Assembly: GCA_937967535.1 (NCBI GenBank)
Contig: CALCMV010000419.1
Coordinates: 1 to 7,159, forward strand
Source of the DNA: an uncultured Saprospiraceae bacterium
Lineage (GTDB): Bacteria > Bacteroidota > Bacteroidia > Chitinophagales > Saprospiraceae
Direction: 5' to 3'
Length of the DNA stretch: 7,159 bases
A program made the translations under genes and the position numbers. The notes under the pieces are model-generated. The model made no database searches, was not told the origin of the DNA, and saw nothing but the letters and a program-made list of their open reading frames with translations. This document shows positions 6,472 to 7,159 of this stretch, in pieces. Positions within the stretch are counted from its first letter, which is position 1, and each line of letters opens with the position of its first letter.

Positions 6472-6732
6472 TTTAAATTGAGTGTGACACACATAAGTGG
6501 ATTCGTAATATTAGGCGCATAGCGACGGCACTATTTGTAACCGACATTAAGCCCACAATTCCCTAAGCCGCATAGCGACGACACCATTAAAATTACCGTA
6601 TTAATAGTGATGACGCTATGCGCCTTTTTCGGGTAGTGGGGCATTGTTGTTACAAATAGTATCGACGCTATGCGCCTACAAAATTCATTTTAATATTAAA
6701 CTTCCACTTATGTGTGTCACACTCATTTAAAT
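6472..6732. mobile_element. MITE-like element with 23-bp terminal inverted repeats and 7-bp target duplications
   Basis: The element proper is 6479-6725 (247 bp). Its ends, 6479-6501 and 6703-6725, are perfect 23-bp inverted repeats beginning TGAGTGTGACACAC. TTTAAAT directly abuts both ends (6472-6478 and 6726-6732), as expected of a target-site duplication, although an AT-rich seven-mer could recur by chance. Inside, 6512-6541 and 6649-6678 are inverted at 27 of 30 positions, and 6567-6590 and 6601-6624 at 19 of 24. It encodes no protein, so it would be non-autonomous and moved by a transposase elsewhere. Its left end is 64 bases upstream of the adaptor start codon, where the operon's promoter would be expected. 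I do not recognise the family. Confidence 0.75.
6514..6676. repeat. Four copies of a 22-bp unit with invariant CGCATAGCG core, two per strand
   Basis: Plus-strand copies lie at 6514-6535 and 6567-6588, and minus-strand copies at 6603-6624 and 6655-6676. All share CGCATAGCG, and most end in an ACTATT-like tail. The symmetric order (plus, plus, minus, minus) makes the interior of the MITE-like element a nested palindrome able to form a cruciform or a long RNA hairpin. It is more GC-rich than its surroundings. Confidence 0.8.
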
Positions 6733-6852
6733 TTTTTGCAAATATCAAATTAGCGTGATAGAACGAAGATTTTTTTCATTAAAAATAAAAAAATGCGTTT
6801 TATTCGCATAATCCACTAAATTGTATTCTATTTCGTTTTGCAAATTACTATC

Positions 6853-6867
6853 AACTGATTATCAGTT
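6853..6867. repeat. Perfect palindrome AACTGAT-T-ATCAGTT
   Basis: Seven-base arms around a single T form a symmetric site, suitable for a dimeric DNA-binding protein or as a relic of a repeat end. Half of it, TGATTATCAGTT, is shared with the 30-bp repeats at 848-877 and 7130-7159, and AACTGATAA occurs inverted at 930-938. It sits just upstream of the plus-strand promoter candidate, where an operator could be placed. Confidence 0.6.
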
Positions 6868-6871
6868 ACTT

Positions 6872-6902
6872 TTTTAATTTTAAGGATAGCCATTTAACTT
6901 TG
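6872..6902 (+). promoter_or_regulatory. Candidate Bacteroidota-type promoter reading rightward
   Basis: TAACTTTG (6895-6902) matches the -7 consensus TAnnTTTG exactly. TTTT at 6872-6875 matches three of four bases of the -33 TTTG at the expected 19-base spacing. A transcript would start near 6909, just before the palindromic repeat at 6914-6928, and run toward the right edge. No gene lies downstream within the window, so it may serve a gene beyond the edge or an untranslated RNA. Confidence 0.4.
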
Positions 6903-6913
6903 CCTAAAGCGAA

Positions 6914-6999
6914 TACTCGTCAGACGAATCTCTTTATTCAATGCGAATATTTTATGAGACAAATCACTACATTTCACAAAAACCTTCGTTAGACGAGTA
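6914..6999. repeat. Inverted repeat pair, each arm itself palindromic (TCGTCAGACGA type)
   Basis: TACTCGTCAGACGAA (6914-6928) and TTCGTTAGACGAGTA (6985-6999) are reverse complements at 13 of 15 positions. Each arm is also internally symmetric: TCGTC-A-GACGA at 6917-6927 and TCGT-TAG-ACGA at 6986-6996. The arms are separated by 56 AT-rich bases. They could fold as one long stem or as two small hairpins. The first arm begins about 12 bases after the candidate -7 element. Confidence 0.65.
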
Positions 7000-7129
7000 C
7001 TATTCCACAAGCAAACTTAGAGCATGTTTAAATTTTTTCTGCCTGACAACCAATATCTTATGAACTTGACTTCACATCAAATCGGTCACTTATCCCGATA
7101 AATTCCCTCTTTGATGCCTCGTCAAAACC

Positions 7130-7159
7130 ATAAGCTATTGATTATCAGTTTGAAAAAAT
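7130..7159. repeat. 30-bp direct repeat, right copy, cut by the window edge
   Basis: Identical to 848-877 over all 30 bases available, in the same orientation. Because the match runs to the last base, the true repeat may be longer. A window ending inside a dispersed repeat is what a contig broken at a repeat would look like. Confidence 0.85.

Larger units (their letters stand above)
6733..7159. other. Spacer without a convincing gene, to the window edge
   Basis: The sequence is AT-rich. It contains a small hairpin ATGCG (6793-6797) / CGCAT (6805-6809), the TTATCAGTT palindrome (6853-6867), a plus-strand promoter candidate (6872-6902), the TCGTC-type repeat pair (6914-6999), an insertion-sequence-like end (about 7019-7040) and the right copy of the 30-bp repeat (7130-7159). 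Short frames exist, such as 7024-7101 on plus (25 codons), but none has support. Confidence 0.6.

Noticed and set aside
6415..6492. 26-residue N-terminal extension of the adaptor
   Set aside because: It would precede the hydrophobic anchor with an unusual second hydrophobic stretch, and it begins inside the MITE-like terminal repeat. The ATG at 6414 fits the family better.
7024..7101. 25-codon plus-strand open frame
   Set aside because: It is short, overlaps the insertion-sequence-like end, has no recognisable motif, and the opposite strand gives an equally plausible short frame.

Overview
The window looks like chromosomal DNA of a Bacteroidota (Bacteroidetes) bacterium. The strongest evidence is a single gene that fuses LpxC to FabZ and is followed by lpxA, an arrangement typical of that phylum. 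Supporting signs are a promoter element of the TAnnTTTG type, the lack of clear Shine-Dalgarno sequences before the genes, and AT-rich spacers around more GC-balanced genes. The sequence does not settle the genus.

Layout, left to right. Bases 1-130 hold a probable plus-strand terminator for a gene ending at or before the window edge, plus a second hairpin. A small minus-strand gene of unknown function (261-548) follows. Next is a 703-base spacer (549-1251) with a 99-bp in-tandem duplication, AAACTT hexamer patches and a probable promoter. lpxC-fabZ (1252-2640) and lpxA (2753-3544) form a plus-strand lipid A/fatty acid unit. Convergent to it is a minus-strand exporter unit: a MacA/HlyD-like periplasmic adaptor (5134-6414), then a MacB/FtsX-like permease (3749-5047). 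No ATP-binding subunit and no TolC-like outer-membrane gene are present. The last 745 bases (6415-7159) carry no convincing gene. They contain a MITE-like element with 23-bp perfect terminal inverted repeats, nested internal palindromes and 7-bp flanking direct repeats, then a plus-strand promoter candidate, a palindromic repeat pair and an insertion-sequence-like end.

How the genes work together. LpxA and LpxC carry out the first two steps of lipid A synthesis. FabZ competes with LpxA for the 3-hydroxyacyl-ACP pool by sending it into fatty acid elongation, so this unit balances outer-membrane lipid A against phospholipid. The adaptor and permease would form part of a tripartite envelope export system, but need an ATPase encoded elsewhere.

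The most unusual aspect is the spacers. Three of the gaps around the genes are filled by different short tandem repeat families: AAACTT hexamers around lpxA, ATGAACT heptamers between the convergent units, and GATTTTT heptamers between the exporter genes. Some of these repeats run into stop codons or lie 2 bases from a start codon. I see no complete new defence or mobile system. The repeat ecology and the MITE-like element are the best leads.
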